Notes: generated by a model not told the origin, from the sequence alone. DNA of 64,000 nucleotides from Tistrella mobilis (GCF_041468085.1 NZ_CP121017.1:2395676-2459675), one strand, 5' to 3'. Shown: positions 20,450-31,129, counted from the stretch's first letter. A program made the numbers and translations.

Positions 20450-21265
20450 TCAGGCCTGGGCCTCGCCCGCGGTCTCGGCAGCCTCTTCGACCACCTCGTC
20501 CTCGGCGCCCTCGTCATCGAGATCGACCGAAACCGGATCGGCCAGTGCGCCGAGATCGGCGCCCGAGCGGATCATCTCCTGCTGGATGCCGTCGAGGACC
20601 GCGCCCGAGATCAGCTCCAGATAAAGCTGGATCGCCTTGGTCGAGTCGTCATTGCCGGCAACCGGGAAGGTCACGCCGTCGGGGTTCGAATTGCTGTCCA
20701 GGATCGCGATCACCGGAATGCCCAGCTTCGCCGCTTCGCGAACTGCCAGCTCTTCCTTGTTGGTGTCGATCACGAACAGCGCGTCCGGCAGGCCGCCCAT
20801 GTCCTTGATGCCACCGAGCGACGCCTCAAGGTTGTCGCGCTGACGGGTCAGCTTCAGCAGCTCCTTCTTGGTCAGGCCCAGATCGGCCTGCTGGTCGAGA
20901 AGCTGCTCGATCTCACGCAGACGGCGGATCGAGTTGGAGATGGTCTGCCAGTTGGTCAGCATGCCGCCGAGCCAGCGGCGGTTGACGTAGTACTGACCGC
21001 AGCGCTTCGCGCCCTCGGCGACCAGCTCCTGCGCCTGGCGCTTGGTGCCGACGAACAGCACGCGGCCACGGTTGGCGACGATGTCGCGCACCGCTTCCAT
21101 CGCACGATAGAGCTGCGGCTGGGTCTCGCGCAGGTCGATGATGTGGATGCCGTTGCGGGTGCCGAAGAGATACGGCGCCATGCGCGGGTTCCAGCGGCGG
21201 GACTGATGCCCGAAGTGAACGCCGGCTTCGAGAAGCTGACGCATGGTAAAGGTGGGAAGCGCCAT
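20450..21265 (-). CDS. rpsB: 30S ribosomal protein S2
   Basis: Small-subunit protein. The 271-residue product has the S2 N-terminus ([22 protein letters not shown]) and the conserved [25 protein letters not shown] segment. It ends in the acidic Ala/Glu-rich tail common in alphaproteobacterial S2. The ATG at 21265 is chosen; the open frame further upstream lies within the leader. A promoter is visible about 215 bases upstream. Confidence 0.97.
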   Translation of the reverse strand: MALPTFTMRQLLEAGVHFGHQSRRWNPRMAPYLFGTRNGIHIIDLRETQPQLYRAMEAVRDIVANRGRVLFVGTKRQAQELVAEGAKRCGQYYVNRRWLGGMLTNWQTISNSIRRLREIEQLLDQQADLGLTKKELLKLTRQRDNLEASLGGIKDMGGLPDALFVIDTNKEELAVREAAKLGIPVIAILDSNSNPDGVTFPVAGNDDSTKAIQLYLELISGAVLDGIQQEMIRSGADLGALADPVSVDLDDEGAEDEVVEEAAETAGEAQA

Positions 21266-21479
21266 GGAAAATCGTCCTTTTCCGGTTCGGCCTCCGCGAG
21301 GTTGAGATCGGCACCGGCATCGTATCCCGAGGTTCCCCCTCAGGATGCGACGGCCACCGGTACCGACACCGGAGCGACGCCGACCGCCCTTCCCCGTGTT
21401 GCCACGGGCATGCTGGCAGTTGGCCGCGGACCTCGCGTGCGTGTGAACGCCCCGACGAAACCCTCGCCGGGACGGCCGC

Positions 21480-21508
21480 TCTATAGCCCGGGCGGCCGAG
21501 TTTGGCAA
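21480..21508 (-). promoter_or_regulatory. Predicted sigma-70-type promoter and long leader of rpsB
   Basis: On the minus strand TTGCCA (21508-21503), a 17-base spacer and TATAGA (21485-21480) lie just downstream of the dnaE stop. Start of transcription near 21473 would leave a ~208-base untranslated leader before rpsB. That is long enough for S2-dependent autoregulation as known in other bacteria, though I did not identify a named RNA motif. Confidence 0.55.
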
Positions 21509-21554
21509 GGGTTTAGCGGGCAATCTGCGCCGTTTTCCGCCCTTTTGGGCCGGT

Positions 21555-24500
21555 TCAGGCCTCGATGGCGTCGATCACGCCGGGGGTGATCTTGAGCGCG
21601 GCCTTCAGGGCCGGCGTGATCGAGACCGGCTTGGGCAGATCCAGGCGCACGACCTGACGCTCTCCCTCAAGGTCGATATCCAGCTCCAGGGTGATGCGGC
21701 CGCGACCTTCGGGTTCCCGTTCGATCAGCCGACGGATGAGCGCCAGCGCCCGCTCTTCGGCCACCTGGATGGTCAGACGAGCAGAGGACGAAGCTGCGAC
21801 ATCGTCGAGCGAGCGGACGTTCTGGGCCGTCAGCCGGACCGTATCTTCGCGCCACTCGCCACTTGCCTCGATCAGCAGCGGGACGCCCGGCTCCAGCAGA
21901 TCGCGGGCCTGGGACAGGGTTTCGGAGAACAGCGTGACCTCGAACACGCCGGTCGGATCGGAGAGCTGGGCAAAGGCGAACCGGCTGCCCTTGGCCGACC
22001 GGCGTTCCTGCTTGGCGATCAAGGTCCCGGCAAGCTTGAGCCCCGCCGCCCCTTCCCGCTCCAGCTTGGCCGCCAGATCGCCGGCCCTCACCACCCCCAG
22101 CCGGTCCATGACCTTGTCATAGGCATCGAGCGGATGGGCCGAGAGGTAGAAGCCCACGGCCTCAAGCTCCCGCTTCAACTGCTCCATCGGCATCCACGGG
22201 TCGACCTGGGGCATCGGTGGCTTGGGTACGGCCTCGCCACCGGGGCCGCCGAACAGGCTGACCTGGTTGCTCTCCCGCTCTTCCTGGGCAGCCTGCCCGT
22301 AGCGCAGCACCATGTCGATGGCGTTCATCACCTGCGCACGATTGGCGTTCAGGCGATCGAAGGCACCGGCCTTGGTCAGGCTTTCCATCATGCGCTTGTT
22401 GATGATCTTGGTGCCGAGCCGCGCTGAAAGGTCGAAGAGATCGGCATAAACTCCGCCCTTCCGGCGTTCGGCCACCAGCTCTTCCATCGCCTGCGGACCC
22501 ACTTGCTTCAGGGCGCCCAACGCATAGAGGATCTCGCCCTTGGGCGCCGCCTTGGTCCGGCGCACCGAAAACACGGCATCCGACTGATTCACGTCCGGCG
22601 GCACGACCCCGATCTTCAGCCGGTTCAGCTCCTGCCGGAAACCGGCCAGCTTGTCGGTGTTGTGCATATCGAGCGTCATGGAAGCCGCCATGAACTCGAC
22701 CGGCCAGTTGGCCTTGAGATAGGCTGTCTGATAGGCAACAAGTGCGTAGGCTGCGGCATGTGACTTGTTGAAGCCATAGCCTGCGAACTTGGCGATCTGA
22801 TCAAAGATCAGGCCGGCGGTCTCCTTGTCGACCCCGTTGGCGACGGCCCCCTTGGTGAAGCTCTCACGCTGGGCATCCATCTCTTCCTTGATCTTTTTGC
22901 CCATCGCGCGGCGCAGCAGATCGGCCTGACCCAGGCTGTAGCCCGCCAGCACCTGGGCGGCCTGCATCACCTGCTCCTGATAGATCATGATCCCGTAGGT
23001 TTCCTCCAGGATCGGCTTCAGCATGGGATGCAGGTATTCGGCCTCTTCCGAGCCGTGCTTGACCGCAATGTAGCGTGGGATGTTGTCCATCGGACCGGGG
23101 CGATACAGCGCCACCACCGCGATGATGTCCTCGAACTTGTCGGGGCGCATCTTGCGCAGCACGTCACGCATGCCCGAGCTTTCCAGCTGGAACACGCCGA
23201 CGCCTTCGCCGCGCGCCAGCATCTCGAAGCTCTTCCGGTCATCCAGAGGCACCCGGTTGATGTCGAAATCGGGCTCGACCTGCCGTATCAGACGTTCGGC
23301 CGTGGTGATCACGGTCAGGGTCTTCAGCCCCAGGAAGTCGAACTTGATCAGCCCGGTCTGCTCGACATACTTCATCGAAAACTGGGTGACCGGCATGTCG
23401 GAGCGCGGGTCGCGATAGAGCGGCACCAGTTCGTCGAGCGGCCGGTCGCCGATCACCACACCGGCAGCATGGGTCGATGCATGGCGGTAAAGGCCTTCGA
23501 GCTTGAGCGCGATGTTGATCAGCCGCGCGACCTGCTCGTCCTCGTCGCGTGCCCGCTGCAACGCCGGCTCGCCGTCGATCGCCTCCTGCAGGGTAACCGG
23601 ATTGGCAGGGTTGTTCGGGACCAGCTTGCAGATCTTGTCGGTCTGACCAAAGGGCATGCCCAGGACGCGGCCGACATCGCGCAGCACCGCGCGGGCTTGC
23701 AGCTTACCGAAGGTGATGATCTGGGCGACCCGGTCGAAGCCATAGAGTTCGCGGACGTGCTGAATGACCTCGTCACGGCGATCCTGACAGAAGTCGACGT
23801 CAAAATCCGGCATCGACACGCGTTCGGGGTTCAGGAAACGCTCGAACAGCAGGCCGAACCGCAACGGGTCGAGATCCGTGATGGTCAGCGACCAGGCCAC
23901 GACCGAGCCCGCGCCGGAACCGCGGCCGGGCCCGACCGGAATGCCATGTGCCTTCGCCCACTGGATGAACTCCGCCACGATCAGGAAGTAGCCGGGAAAG
24001 CCCATCTTGACGATCACGTCGAGCTCGTAGTCCAGCCGCTCCCGATAGGGAGCCGCGACGGCCTCGCGCTCCGCCTCGTCCATGGCCGGCGTGTAGACGG
24101 CCGTCTCCAGGCGCCGCTCCAGCCCTTCCCTCGACAGTCGGCGAAGTTCGTCCTCTTCCCGCGCATTCGGATCACGGGTGGATTTGGGCAGGATAGGCTT
24201 GCGGAACGGCGCCTTGGCTGCACACCGCTGCGCAATCACCAGCGTATTGTCCACCGCTTCGGGCAGATCGGCAAACAGCGCCCGCATGTCAGCGGCCGAC
24301 TTAAAATAGTGGTGCGGCGTCAGACGGCGGCGGTTGGTGTCTTCGATATGGCGACCTTCCGCGATGCACAGCAGCGCATCATGAGCCTCGTACATCGCCT
24401 CGGTCGTGAAGAACACGTCATTCGTCGCAACAAGCGGCAGATCGAGATCATAGGCGATCTCGACCAGCCCGGGCTCGCTGTCCGCCTCGGCATCGGGCGG

Positions 24501-25055
24501 GGTCTCACCCGGAGCGCAGTGACGCATCAGCTCAATATAGAACCGACCGGGAAAAATCGCTGCCAGGCGCCCGGCCTGCGCCCGCGCCTCATCATCGCGC
24601 CCCTCAAGAATACGTGCACCCACCGGACCGTTGGGGCCGCCCGACAGGCAGATGACATCGGACGAGAATTCTGCCAGAACCTGTTCCGATACCTGGGGCG
24701 TCTCCCCAGTCGGCGTGTCCATGAAGGCCCGGCTGACGATGCGGCCAAGATTGTCATAGCCGGCGCCGGTCTGCGCCAGCAGCACAAGCGGTTCAGGCTC
24801 CGGCCGCCGGCCGAAGCGGTCCTCTCCGGCCGCACGGGTCAGCCGGATGATCATGCCCAGGATCGGCTGGATGCCCTCCTTAGGCAGGGTGGAGGAAATC
24901 TCCATGGCCCCGAACAGATTACCGGTGTCGGTCACCGCCACCGCCGGCATCTTCTGCGCCTTGACCAGTTTGACCAGATCCTTGGTCTTCACCGCCCCTT
25001 CCGACAACGAATAGGCGGTATGGACGCGAAGATGGACGAAATCGGCATACGACAC
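21555..25055 (-). CDS. dnaE: DNA polymerase III subunit alpha
   Basis: Replicative polymerase catalytic subunit (~1166 residues). It opens with the PHP domain ([18 protein letters not shown]). The polymerase active site Asp residues are in [14 protein letters not shown], followed by a helix-hairpin-helix region, and an OB-fold lies near [18 protein letters not shown]. The GTG at 25055, giving [12 protein letters not shown], matches the usual DnaE N-terminus and has GGAG upstream. A TTG at 25109 would add 18 residues. It is transcribed alone, upstream of the rpsB promoter. Confidence 0.97.
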   Translation of the reverse strand: MSYADFVHLRVHTAYSLSEGAVKTKDLVKLVKAQKMPAVAVTDTGNLFGAMEISSTLPKEGIQPILGMIIRLTRAAGEDRFGRRPEPEPLVLLAQTGAGYDNLGRIVSRAFMDTPTGETPQVSEQVLAEFSSDVICLSGGPNGPVGARILEGRDDEARAQAGRLAAIFPGRFYIELMRHCAPGETPPDAEADSEPGLVEIAYDLDLPLVATNDVFFTTEAMYEAHDALLCIAEGRHIEDTNRRRLTPHHYFKSAADMRALFADLPEAVDNTLVIAQRCAAKAPFRKPILPKSTRDPNAREEDELRRLSREGLERRLETAVYTPAMDEAEREAVAAPYRERLDYELDVIVKMGFPGYFLIVAEFIQWAKAHGIPVGPGRGSGAGSVVAWSLTITDLDPLRFGLLFERFLNPERVSMPDFDVDFCQDRRDEVIQHVRELYGFDRVAQIITFGKLQARAVLRDVGRVLGMPFGQTDKICKLVPNNPANPVTLQEAIDGEPALQRARDEDEQVARLINIALKLEGLYRHASTHAAGVVIGDRPLDELVPLYRDPRSDMPVTQFSMKYVEQTGLIKFDFLGLKTLTVITTAERLIRQVEPDFDINRVPLDDRKSFEMLARGEGVGVFQLESSGMRDVLRKMRPDKFEDIIAVVALYRPGPMDNIPRYIAVKHGSEEAEYLHPMLKPILEETYGIMIYQEQVMQAAQVLAGYSLGQADLLRRAMGKKIKEEMDAQRESFTKGAVANGVDKETAGLIFDQIAKFAGYGFNKSHAAAYALVAYQTAYLKANWPVEFMAASMTLDMHNTDKLAGFRQELNRLKIGVVPPDVNQSDAVFSVRRTKAAPKGEILYALGALKQVGPQAMEELVAERRKGGVYADLFDLSARLGTKIINKRMMESLTKAGAFDRLNANRAQVMNAIDMVLRYGQAAQEERESNQVSLFGGPGGEAVPKPPMPQVDPWMPMEQLKRELEAVGFYLSAHPLDAYDKVMDRLGVVRAGDLAAKLEREGAAGLKLAGTLIAKQERRSAKGSRFAFAQLSDPTGVFEVTLFSETLSQARDLLEPGVPLLIEASGEWREDTVRLTAQNVRSLDDVAASSSARLTIQVAEERALALIRRLIEREPEGRGRITLELDIDLEGERQVVRLDLPKPVSITPALKAALKITPGVIDAIEA

Positions 25056-25153
25056 AGGTAAAGGCGCTCCATCGCTCAGGGCGGGGACGATCCCCGAAAT
25101 CTGGACCAAATCCCCGCCCGGAGCAACCTCGGGCGCGGTCGGCGCCCAGCGCG

Positions 25154-25648
25154 TCAGTTCAGCCGGGTGGAGAGATGCGCGACGATGTCATCGGTTGCCG
25201 GCGTCGGCCCCTTGCACTGCTGACAGGTCTCGATCAGGCGGTAGTCGCCGCGATAGTCGTCATCGGCGAACCAATGAGTCAGCGCCCGGAGCGTGCGGGC
25301 GCGGTAGTCCTCCTGCTCCTCTCCCAGAGCTGCGAGCGGGGCATGATGGATATAGGTGCCGAACAGCTCTTCACACATCTCGACATACCAGCGGGTATCG
25401 AGAATCGCACGGTGCCAATATTCATCTGCCTCCACCCCGGGCGCGTGATAGCTGTCAGGATCGAGGAACATGAGCGCGAGGAACTGCTTCAGCTTCATCT
25501 CGGCCCAACGGCACTTCTCGACTGACCAGCCAAACCTCGCTGCGCACATCTCGTTGATGCGTGAGAAGTCATAGGCCTCAAGGCGGCCGAGAACGGCAAC
25601 CAGCCGATCATTCAACGGATCACGATGCAGATTCAAAGGAAGAGTCAT
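25154..25648 (-). CDS. Hypothetical protein with WHxxIL(D)T...FGxYIHH motif
   Basis: A 164-residue soluble protein with no signal peptide. The conserved-looking core VEADEYWHRAILDTRWYVEM, then CEELFGTYIHHAP, resembles the repeated motif of glycine-rich-domain-containing proteins of plants and bacteria (DUF1399-like). The two histidine clusters and CQQC near the C-terminus (residues ~141-144) could bind a metal. GGGAG lies ahead of the ATG. It is a stand-alone leftward gene behind an AT-rich promoter region. Function unknown; the family link is from memory of the motif. Confidence 0.6.
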   Translation of the reverse strand: MTLPLNLHRDPLNDRLVAVLGRLEAYDFSRINEMCAARFGWSVEKCRWAEMKLKQFLALMFLDPDSYHAPGVEADEYWHRAILDTRWYVEMCEELFGTYIHHAPLAALGEEQEDYRARTLRALTHWFADDDYRGDYRLIETCQQCKGPTPATDDIVAHLSTRLN

Positions 25649-25824
25649 CGGCAGTCTCCCGCAAAAACATCACAGGCCCGGCCAAAAACCGTGCAGCGGC
25701 TGCGGCAGGGCCGTCCGGAAAGCAAGAAGGCGGTGTCGGAACACGTCGTAGAAAGCCTGCGCTGCGATCAGACGCCTGACGGCTCGCCTGTCGACGGCAG
25801 TGCTGAAATTCTATTACAGGTTTA

Positions 25825-25839
25825 TTATTGTCGCAATAA
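25825..25839. promoter_or_regulatory. AT-rich dyad TTATTG-TCG-CAATAA
   Basis: A perfect six-base inverted repeat around TCG in the AT-rich stretch 25805-25865, between yciI and the hypothetical gene starting at 25648. It lies about 180 bases upstream of that gene and is a candidate operator. The rest of the 222-base gap shows no gene. Confidence 0.4.
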
Positions 25840-25870
25840 ATTTCGCATTTATTCGAGATACATGCGACCT

Positions 25871-26155
25871 CTAGGCGATCATAAAATCCAGGCGAGGATC
25901 AGCACGGTTGGCGGCGATCTCCAGGATCTCGGCCGTAACCACCCCCTGCGACACGAACGGATCTGCCGCGACCCGCCTCTCGACCTCCTCACGCGAGAGG
26001 CCATGGATGACGACAGCACCGCCCTGCCCCGTTGCGAGACTGCCCGCAAGCACGAACCGCCCATCGGCGAAGCCGTCGTCCAGCCATGCCCTGTGCCCGG
26101 CCAGAGCCCCGGCAGCCCGGTCACGATCAGCAAACCTCAGCACCACAACGAACAT
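25871..26155 (-). CDS. YciI-family protein
   Basis: A 94-residue ferredoxin-like-fold protein. It begins MFVVVLRFADRD, has GHRAWLDDGFADGRFVLAGSL in the middle, and ends with the DPFVSQGVVTAEILEI segment typical of the YciI/YCII family, where a His-Asp pair is proposed to be catalytic. The ATG at 26155 fits the family start; the frame extends upstream without similarity. It lies downstream of a LysR gene on the same strand. Substrate unknown. Confidence 0.8.
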   Translation of the reverse strand: MFVVVLRFADRDRAAGALAGHRAWLDDGFADGRFVLAGSLATGQGGAVVIHGLSREEVERRVAADPFVSQGVVTAEILEIAANRADPRLDFMIA

Positions 26156-26252
26156 TTTCGGCCAACTCCTTCGGTTTCCTCGTCCGGCCAGTCTGCCGAC
26201 ACATCGATCGAGGCCCCATCGAAGATGTTGAACAGTCTGATGAAAAAATTTT

Positions 26253-27155
26253 TCAGGCAGCGACACCGTCGAGCACTGGTCCGAGGTTCCGCAAGGCACG
26301 CGCCAGGACATCGGCTACGGCCCGGACGCGGGGTACACGCGCCATTTCGGGATGGATCAGAAGCCAGAGGCCGAGTGACAGACCCGGCAACGGCGCCGAT
26401 ACCCGGACCAACCCCGGAACCGCCGCGCCGATGAAGCAGGGCAGCACCCCGAACCCGATGCCCGATCGGATGGCCCGGGTGGCCCCCGGAAGGCTATTGG
26501 CGCGAAAACGGATCTGCGATGGCCGGATATTGGCCGCGACCCAGCGTGCCGGCCCCGTACAGGCGAGCCCCTCGTCATAACCGGTCCAGGGCGCATCAGC
26601 GGGATCCCGCCCGTCCCATGTTCGGGCCAGCGCGGCATCGGCATGAACGGCCATCGCCACCGTCCCCACCCGCCGCCCCTTCAGCGACAGCTCCGGTGCA
26701 TCGGTTACACGCAGGGCGATATCGGCGGCGCGCCCCGCCAGCGACAGGACGTCGTTCGAAATCACCAGTTCAAGAGTAACGTCCGGCAGATCCTGACAGA
26801 GCGTGACCAGCAGGTCCGGAAGCAGGTACTCGGCGACGGCATCCGGCGCCGTCAGCCGCACGATGCCCCGTTGCCCTTCGTCCCGGCCGCGGATGCGGCC
26901 CTCAAGGGCCTGGATGTCGGTGCGCAGGCGAGCCGCCAGATCGCACATCTCCTCTCCGGCTGCCGTCAGACGCCAGCGGGGCGGCGTGCGGTCGAACAGC
27001 CGCACGCCCAGGCCGGCCTCGATCTGCCGCAGGCGTCGGGAGAGGGTCGGGTGACTGATCCTGAGTGCCGCTGCCGCAGCAGTTACCGTACCCTGCTCGG
27101 CAACCGCCAGGACCAGACGCAGATCATCCCAATTGAGGCCAAAGGCTTGCGACAT
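26253..27155 (-). CDS. LysR-family transcriptional regulator
   Basis: A 300-residue regulator. The N-terminal winged helix is LRLVLAVAEQGTVTAAAAAL followed by RISHPTLSRRLRQIEAGLGVRLFDR (residues ~12-57). The rest is a periplasmic-binding-like effector domain. It lies 71 bases downstream of the amidase gene and 97 bases upstream of yciI, all leftward, so either neighbour could be a target. The ligand cannot be read. Confidence 0.9.
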   Translation of the reverse strand: MSQAFGLNWDDLRLVLAVAEQGTVTAAAAALRISHPTLSRRLRQIEAGLGVRLFDRTPPRWRLTAAGEEMCDLAARLRTDIQALEGRIRGRDEGQRGIVRLTAPDAVAEYLLPDLLVTLCQDLPDVTLELVISNDVLSLAGRAADIALRVTDAPELSLKGRRVGTVAMAVHADAALARTWDGRDPADAPWTGYDEGLACTGPARWVAANIRPSQIRFRANSLPGATRAIRSGIGFGVLPCFIGAAVPGLVRVSAPLPGLSLGLWLLIHPEMARVPRVRAVADVLARALRNLGPVLDGVAA

Positions 27156-27226
27156 GATCCCGACCCACGCCCAAAGCTGCCAGGGAGCAGCACTGTGACC
27201 ACTCCCCAGCTATAGCCCGGCGATGG

Positions 27227-28654
27227 TCAGACGGCAAATATTCCCGGCCGGACCTGACGCCAGGGCTGAAGCTCCTCCAGATCCCGCCCGAGTTGCAGCA
27301 GAAGATCCTCCCGGCCCATGCCGGCCGCGAGCTGGATCGGCACCGGAATGCCGTCATGCAAGCCGGCAGGCAACGCCATCGCCGGCAGGCCGGTCATATT
27401 GAACTGGGCGGTGAAGGGAACCGTGTCAAACAACCGGTCATACCAACCTTGCGCATCAAGATGGGGATCGCTCTGGTCAAGATAGCCAAGCGGCACTGGC
27501 ACATCCTTCAGAACCGGCATAAGAATAATGTCATAACTCCCGAAGAATACTCCAAAATTTCGCGAGACCATATTCATCACCATGAAGGCCTGCTCGACAT
27601 CCATTGCGGTCAGCCTGGCTCCTGCCTGCGCACAGGCCATGGTCACCGCCTCGACATTATCCGGCCCCGGCTGCAGGTTCAGCATCTCGGCCATACCGTA
27701 GACCCCCGCCGCCAGGAACGACATCCAGGCAGTGAAGTTCGCTCGATGGAAGGCTGCCACATCGTAATCCGGCACCGCTTCTTCGACGATATGCCCTTCG
27801 GCCTCCAGCAGCTTCGCCGTCCGGACCAGTGCCGCATCGATATGGGGCGCCGCTGCCGGCGATCCCGGCCACTGCCGCGCCAGGGCGATGCGCAGCTTTG
27901 GCGTGGAGCTCCGAACTGCTTCGGCATAAGGCATGGCCGGCGGCCGGATGTCGGTCATCGCGCCGGGGTCCGCCCCCGCAACGGCGTCAAGCAGGGTGGC
28001 TGCATCGCGGATGCTCCGCGTCACGGCGAACTCGTTGGCCATACCCAAAAGAGGCAGCCCGTAATAGGGGCCGAAGGGAATGCGCCCGCGCGAGGGCTTG
28101 AGGCCGACCAGCCCGCACGCCGCTGCCGGAATACGGATCGAGCCGCCGCCATCATTGGCGTGGGCCACCGGCACGATACCCGCCGCCACCGCCGCCGCCG
28201 AACCGCCGGATGAGCCGCCCGGCGAGCGTTCCGGGTTCCAGGGATTGCGGGTCGGGCCGTAAAGTACGGCCTCGGTGGTGGCATTGAAGCCGAATTCGGG
28301 TGTCGCGGTCACACCCAGCGTGTTCAATCCCGCCCGGCGGAAGCGGGCGAAGAGCTCGGAATCGACCGGCGGCACAAACTGGCCCTGGCCGAGCATCCGC
28401 GAGCCCATCATCTCCGGATGGCCGCCGACCGCCAGCACCAGATCCTTTACCAGAAAAGGCACGCCGGCAAAGGGGCCGGACGGATCACCCGGCACCGGCT
28501 GGTCAAAGCGGCGAACCACCGCGTTGATCCGGCCATTCACCGCCTCGATCGCCTGGTTGGCGCAATCGGTCAGCTCGGCGGCGCTCACCTCGCCCGCAGC
28601 GACCAGACCAGCAAGGCCGGTCGCGTCCTCGACGACGTAATCCTTCAGATCCAT
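27227..28654 (-). CDS. Amidase, amidase-signature family
   Basis: A 475-residue amide hydrolase. The Ser-cisSer-Lys triad is visible: Lys in [10 protein letters not shown], the cis-Ser in [14 protein letters not shown] and the nucleophile Ser in [20 protein letters not shown]. No GatB or GatC partner is nearby, so it is more likely a catabolic amidase than GatA. AGGGAG lies upstream of the ATG. Substrate unknown. Confidence 0.9.
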   Translation of the reverse strand: MDLKDYVVEDATGLAGLVAAGEVSAAELTDCANQAIEAVNGRINAVVRRFDQPVPGDPSGPFAGVPFLVKDLVLAVGGHPEMMGSRMLGQGQFVPPVDSELFARFRRAGLNTLGVTATPEFGFNATTEAVLYGPTRNPWNPERSPGGSSGGSAAAVAAGIVPVAHANDGGGSIRIPAAACGLVGLKPSRGRIPFGPYYGLPLLGMANEFAVTRSIRDAATLLDAVAGADPGAMTDIRPPAMPYAEAVRSSTPKLRIALARQWPGSPAAAPHIDAALVRTAKLLEAEGHIVEEAVPDYDVAAFHRANFTAWMSFLAAGVYGMAEMLNLQPGPDNVEAVTMACAQAGARLTAMDVEQAFMVMNMVSRNFGVFFGSYDIILMPVLKDVPVPLGYLDQSDPHLDAQGWYDRLFDTVPFTAQFNMTGLPAMALPAGLHDGIPVPIQLAAGMGREDLLLQLGRDLEELQPWRQVRPGIFAV

Positions 28655-28732
28655 CCCTGATCTCCCTGTTTTATAATATGGGATCAGAGGATCTTCGGCC
28701 GATCCGCAGGCGGCCTCCAGGATGCAGATGGA

Positions 28733-29668
28733 TCACATCGACCCGAGCGCCGTCACAAGTGCGGCGCGGGAATTGATTTCCAACTTGTCATAGATCCGCC
28801 GCGTCTGGTTGCGGATGGTCACAGGCGACAACCCGAGCCGCCGGGCGACCTCTTTATGACCAAGACCCCGCGCGAGCAGGGCAGCGATCTCGGCCTCGCG
28901 CGGGGACAGCCGGTCGGCGGGTGCCGCACGACGCAGCACAAGCCGCACCAGCCCGGCCCCTGCCCCATCGACCTCGGCGATCAGCCCGAATGCCGGAACC
29001 TCCTGTTGTCCGGGACGCCCCAGGATTGCCCGAAGTGGTGCCGGCAGCAGCGGTTCCGCCGCAAGGCCCAGCCGCGCCAGGCGCTGCCCGCCGAAGATAC
29101 ACAGCCCCGCCGGAGTAACATGCAGTTGCACGGCATCGGTATCCATAGGCGCCTCGGCACGGCCACGAACCATCCGGTCCAGGGTGGTGACCGCTCCATA
29201 AAGGAAATCCTGCTCATCCTCCTCCCAGGGCCGTCCGTCGCCACCGTTGCGATAACAGGACAGAAACAGGGAGGCCGGCTGCCCGGGCCGTAACGACATG
29301 GCCGCGGCCGCGGCATCCAGGTCGTAACGCCTGGCCATCTGCATCAGCCCGGCGGTCTGTTCGATCTGCCGCCTGCGATAGGTCGCAACCCGGTCAGGCG
29401 CACGACGGATCTGGCCCAGCATCAGATCGTCATGACGCATCGCCCGCCAATCGTCGAAAAACGGCCCGGCAATATTGAAGGTCCGCGAGGCGGCGATCTC
29501 GACCCGCCCGCCATCCCAGGCGGAAAAGCCATACCAGGCGGCATCGAAGCCGAGCACCCCCGCCAGCCGTCCGATCGCCAGATCAAGTGCGTTCAAAGGC
29601 GAGGCCTCGGCAAGAAAACCGTCGACGTCTTCCAGCCAGGTCGAGAAGCTGCGGATGTCCATGGCCAT
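28733..29668 (-). CDS. LuxR-type helix-turn-helix regulator
   Basis: A 311-residue protein. The C-terminal LuxR/FixJ DNA-binding domain (LSPREAEIAALLARGLGHKE, then VARRLGLSPVTIRNQTRRIYDKLEI) is clear. The N-terminal ~220 residues have no recognised autoinducer or receiver motif and may be a GAF/PAS-like sensor. The ATG at 29668 is preceded by AAGGGA; other in-frame starts exist at 29698 and 29764. It lies 78 bases upstream of the amidase and may control it. Confidence 0.85.
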   Translation of the reverse strand: MAMDIRSFSTWLEDVDGFLAEASPLNALDLAIGRLAGVLGFDAAWYGFSAWDGGRVEIAASRTFNIAGPFFDDWRAMRHDDLMLGQIRRAPDRVATYRRRQIEQTAGLMQMARRYDLDAAAAAMSLRPGQPASLFLSCYRNGGDGRPWEEDEQDFLYGAVTTLDRMVRGRAEAPMDTDAVQLHVTPAGLCIFGGQRLARLGLAAEPLLPAPLRAILGRPGQQEVPAFGLIAEVDGAGAGLVRLVLRRAAPADRLSPREAEIAALLARGLGHKEVARRLGLSPVTIRNQTRRIYDKLEINSRAALVTALGSM

Positions 29669-29768
29669 GGGAGGCGTCCCTTCAGAGCGAGACGACATGC
29701 AGACTATGTTACGATGGTGACACCAGCCGGGACATTCAGCAATGGCGGCATCTCTCTGCCCCATAACG

Positions 29769-29803
29769 AAAAGCCGGCAGTCCCGAAGGAACTGCCGGCT
29801 TTT
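29769..29803 (-). terminator. Terminator of rplM-rpsI
   Basis: Nine-base arms GCCGGCAGT/ACTGCCGGC (29773-29781 and 29791-29799) around a TTCG-type loop, flanked by four A and four T residues, so it can work in both directions. Confidence 0.9.
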
Positions 29804-29865
29804 CGCAAAGGCATACCCGGTGCACGGGGCCGCAGATCCCGGAAGGATCGCAGCCCCGGCGCGGA

Positions 29866-30360
29866 TCAGCGCTTCGAGAACTGGAAGCTGCGGCGGGCCT
29901 TGGCCTTACCGTACTTCTTGCGCTCGACGACGCGGCTGTCGCGGGTCAGGAAGCCTTCCTTCTTCAGCGGCTTGCGCAGGGTCGGCTCGTAGAGGGTGAG
30001 CGCCTTGCTGATGCCGTGACGGACGGCACCCGCCTGACCCGACAGACCACCGCCGACCACGGTCGCAACGATGTCGAAATTGTCGACGACGTTGGCCACG
30101 GTGAAGGGCTGGCGGATGACCATCATCAGAACCGGACGCTTGAAATAGGCGTCGGCGTCCTGGCCGTTGACGGTGATCTTGCCCGAACCCGGCTTCACCC
30201 AGACGCGAGCGATCGCGTTCTTGCGCTTGCCGGTGGCATAGGAACGGCCCTGCGCGTCGCGGACCGGCTCGGGGAGCTGCTCGTCGGCGATCAGACCGGC
30301 GGCCTGGGCCATGTCCTTCAGCGCGCCGAGGCCCTGGGCCTGAACGTTGGTTTCGGTCAT
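29866..30360 (-). CDS. rpsI: 30S ribosomal protein S9
   Basis: Small-subunit protein of 164 residues, longer than E. coli S9 because of a ~35-residue N-terminal extension common in alphaproteobacteria. Signatures are [39 protein letters not shown] and the basic C-terminus ending [11 protein letters not shown] that reaches the P-site tRNA. It lies seven bases after rplM. Confidence 0.97.
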   Translation of the reverse strand: MTETNVQAQGLGALKDMAQAAGLIADEQLPEPVRDAQGRSYATGKRKNAIARVWVKPGSGKITVNGQDADAYFKRPVLMMVIRQPFTVANVVDNFDIVATVVGGGLSGQAGAVRHGISKALTLYEPTLRKPLKKEGFLTRDSRVVERKKYGKAKARRSFQFSKR

Positions 30361-30367
30361 GACTCGA

Positions 30368-30826
30368 TTACCCCACGTTCTTGCGGTTCAGGGCGGCGAC
30401 GTCCAGCGGCTCGGGCTGCTGAGCCGCATGCGGGTGCTCGGGGCCGGCATAGACGTGCAGCTTGCGCATCACGTCGCGGCCGAGGGGGCCGCGGGGGACC
30501 ATGCGGCGCACGGCGGCCTCGATCACGCGCTCAGGATAGCGACCGTCGAGGATCTTGTCCGCGGTCCGCTCCTTGATGCCGCCGGGATGACCGGTGTGCC
30601 AGTAGTAGGTCTTCTGGACGCGCTTGCGGCCGGTGAGCACCACCTTTTCGGCGTTGACGATCACGATGTGATCGCCGCAATCCATGTGGGGGGTGAACAT
30701 CGGCTTGTGCTTGCCGCGCAGACGGTTGGCAACAAGGGCAGCGAGACGGCCGAGCACGAGCCCGTCAGCGTCGATCACCGTCCACTTGTGCTCAAGGTCT
30801 GCCAGCTTGGCGGTATAGGTCTTCAT
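30368..30826 (-). CDS. rplM: 50S ribosomal protein L13
   Basis: Large-subunit protein of 152 residues. Signatures are [20 protein letters not shown] and [20 protein letters not shown]. The ATG at 30826, giving MKTYTAK, is the family start. It forms the rplM-rpsI operon with a clear promoter upstream. Confidence 0.97.
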   Translation of the reverse strand: MKTYTAKLADLEHKWTVIDADGLVLGRLAALVANRLRGKHKPMFTPHMDCGDHIVIVNAEKVVLTGRKRVQKTYYWHTGHPGGIKERTADKILDGRYPERVIEAAVRRMVPRGPLGRDVMRKLHVYAGPEHPHAAQQPEPLDVAALNRKNVG

Positions 30827-30866
30827 GAGCCTTGGCACCGAGATGGGTTCTTGAAACTGGAGGCGG

Positions 30867-30894
30867 AGTATGCCAGAGAACCGGCGGTCGTCAA
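30867..30894 (-). promoter_or_regulatory. Predicted sigma-70 promoter of rplM-rpsI
   Basis: On the minus strand TTGACG (30894-30889), a 16-base spacer and CATACT (30872-30867), 41 bases from the rplM start codon. The upstream DNA (30905-30950) is strongly AT-rich and could act as an UP element. Confidence 0.65.
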
Positions 30895-30910
30895 TGACGA
30901 AGAAGTTAGC

Positions 30911-30946
30911 GTTATCAATAACTTATAAAATCGGTATTATAATACC
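30911..30946. promoter_or_regulatory. Two AT-rich palindromes between rplM and the hydratase gene
   Basis: GTTATCAATAAC (30911-30922) and the perfect 14-base palindrome GGTATTATAATACC (30933-30946) stand out from GC-rich surroundings. They lie upstream of the rplM promoter and about 185 bases upstream of the rightward enoyl-CoA hydratase gene. Nothing else gene-like is seen in the 303-base gap 30827-31129. Confidence 0.45.
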
Positions 30947-31129
30947 ACACACCCTGAGCCAGGAGAACCGGGGCTTTGAGGCCGTTTATCGCAGATCATG
31001 GGGTCCGGCGAGGCTTGGACGGTGGCACCGGCCGGCGTTATGATGCGCGCGGATCCATAGTACATTCCCGCAAGCGCGCGCAGCACGACGCCCGCAGATA
31101 CAGGTGAGCAAAAGGAGGGAGAACGCGCC

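Noticed and set aside
23028..25061. Rightward 677-residue frame opposite dnaE
   Set aside because: Antisense shadow of dnaE; His/Arg-rich composition and no motif.
27227..28654. GatA subunit of the Asp/Glu-tRNA amidotransferase
   Set aside because: It has the amidase triad but no gatB or gatC nearby and a regulatory LuxR/LysR context, so a catabolic amidase is more likely.
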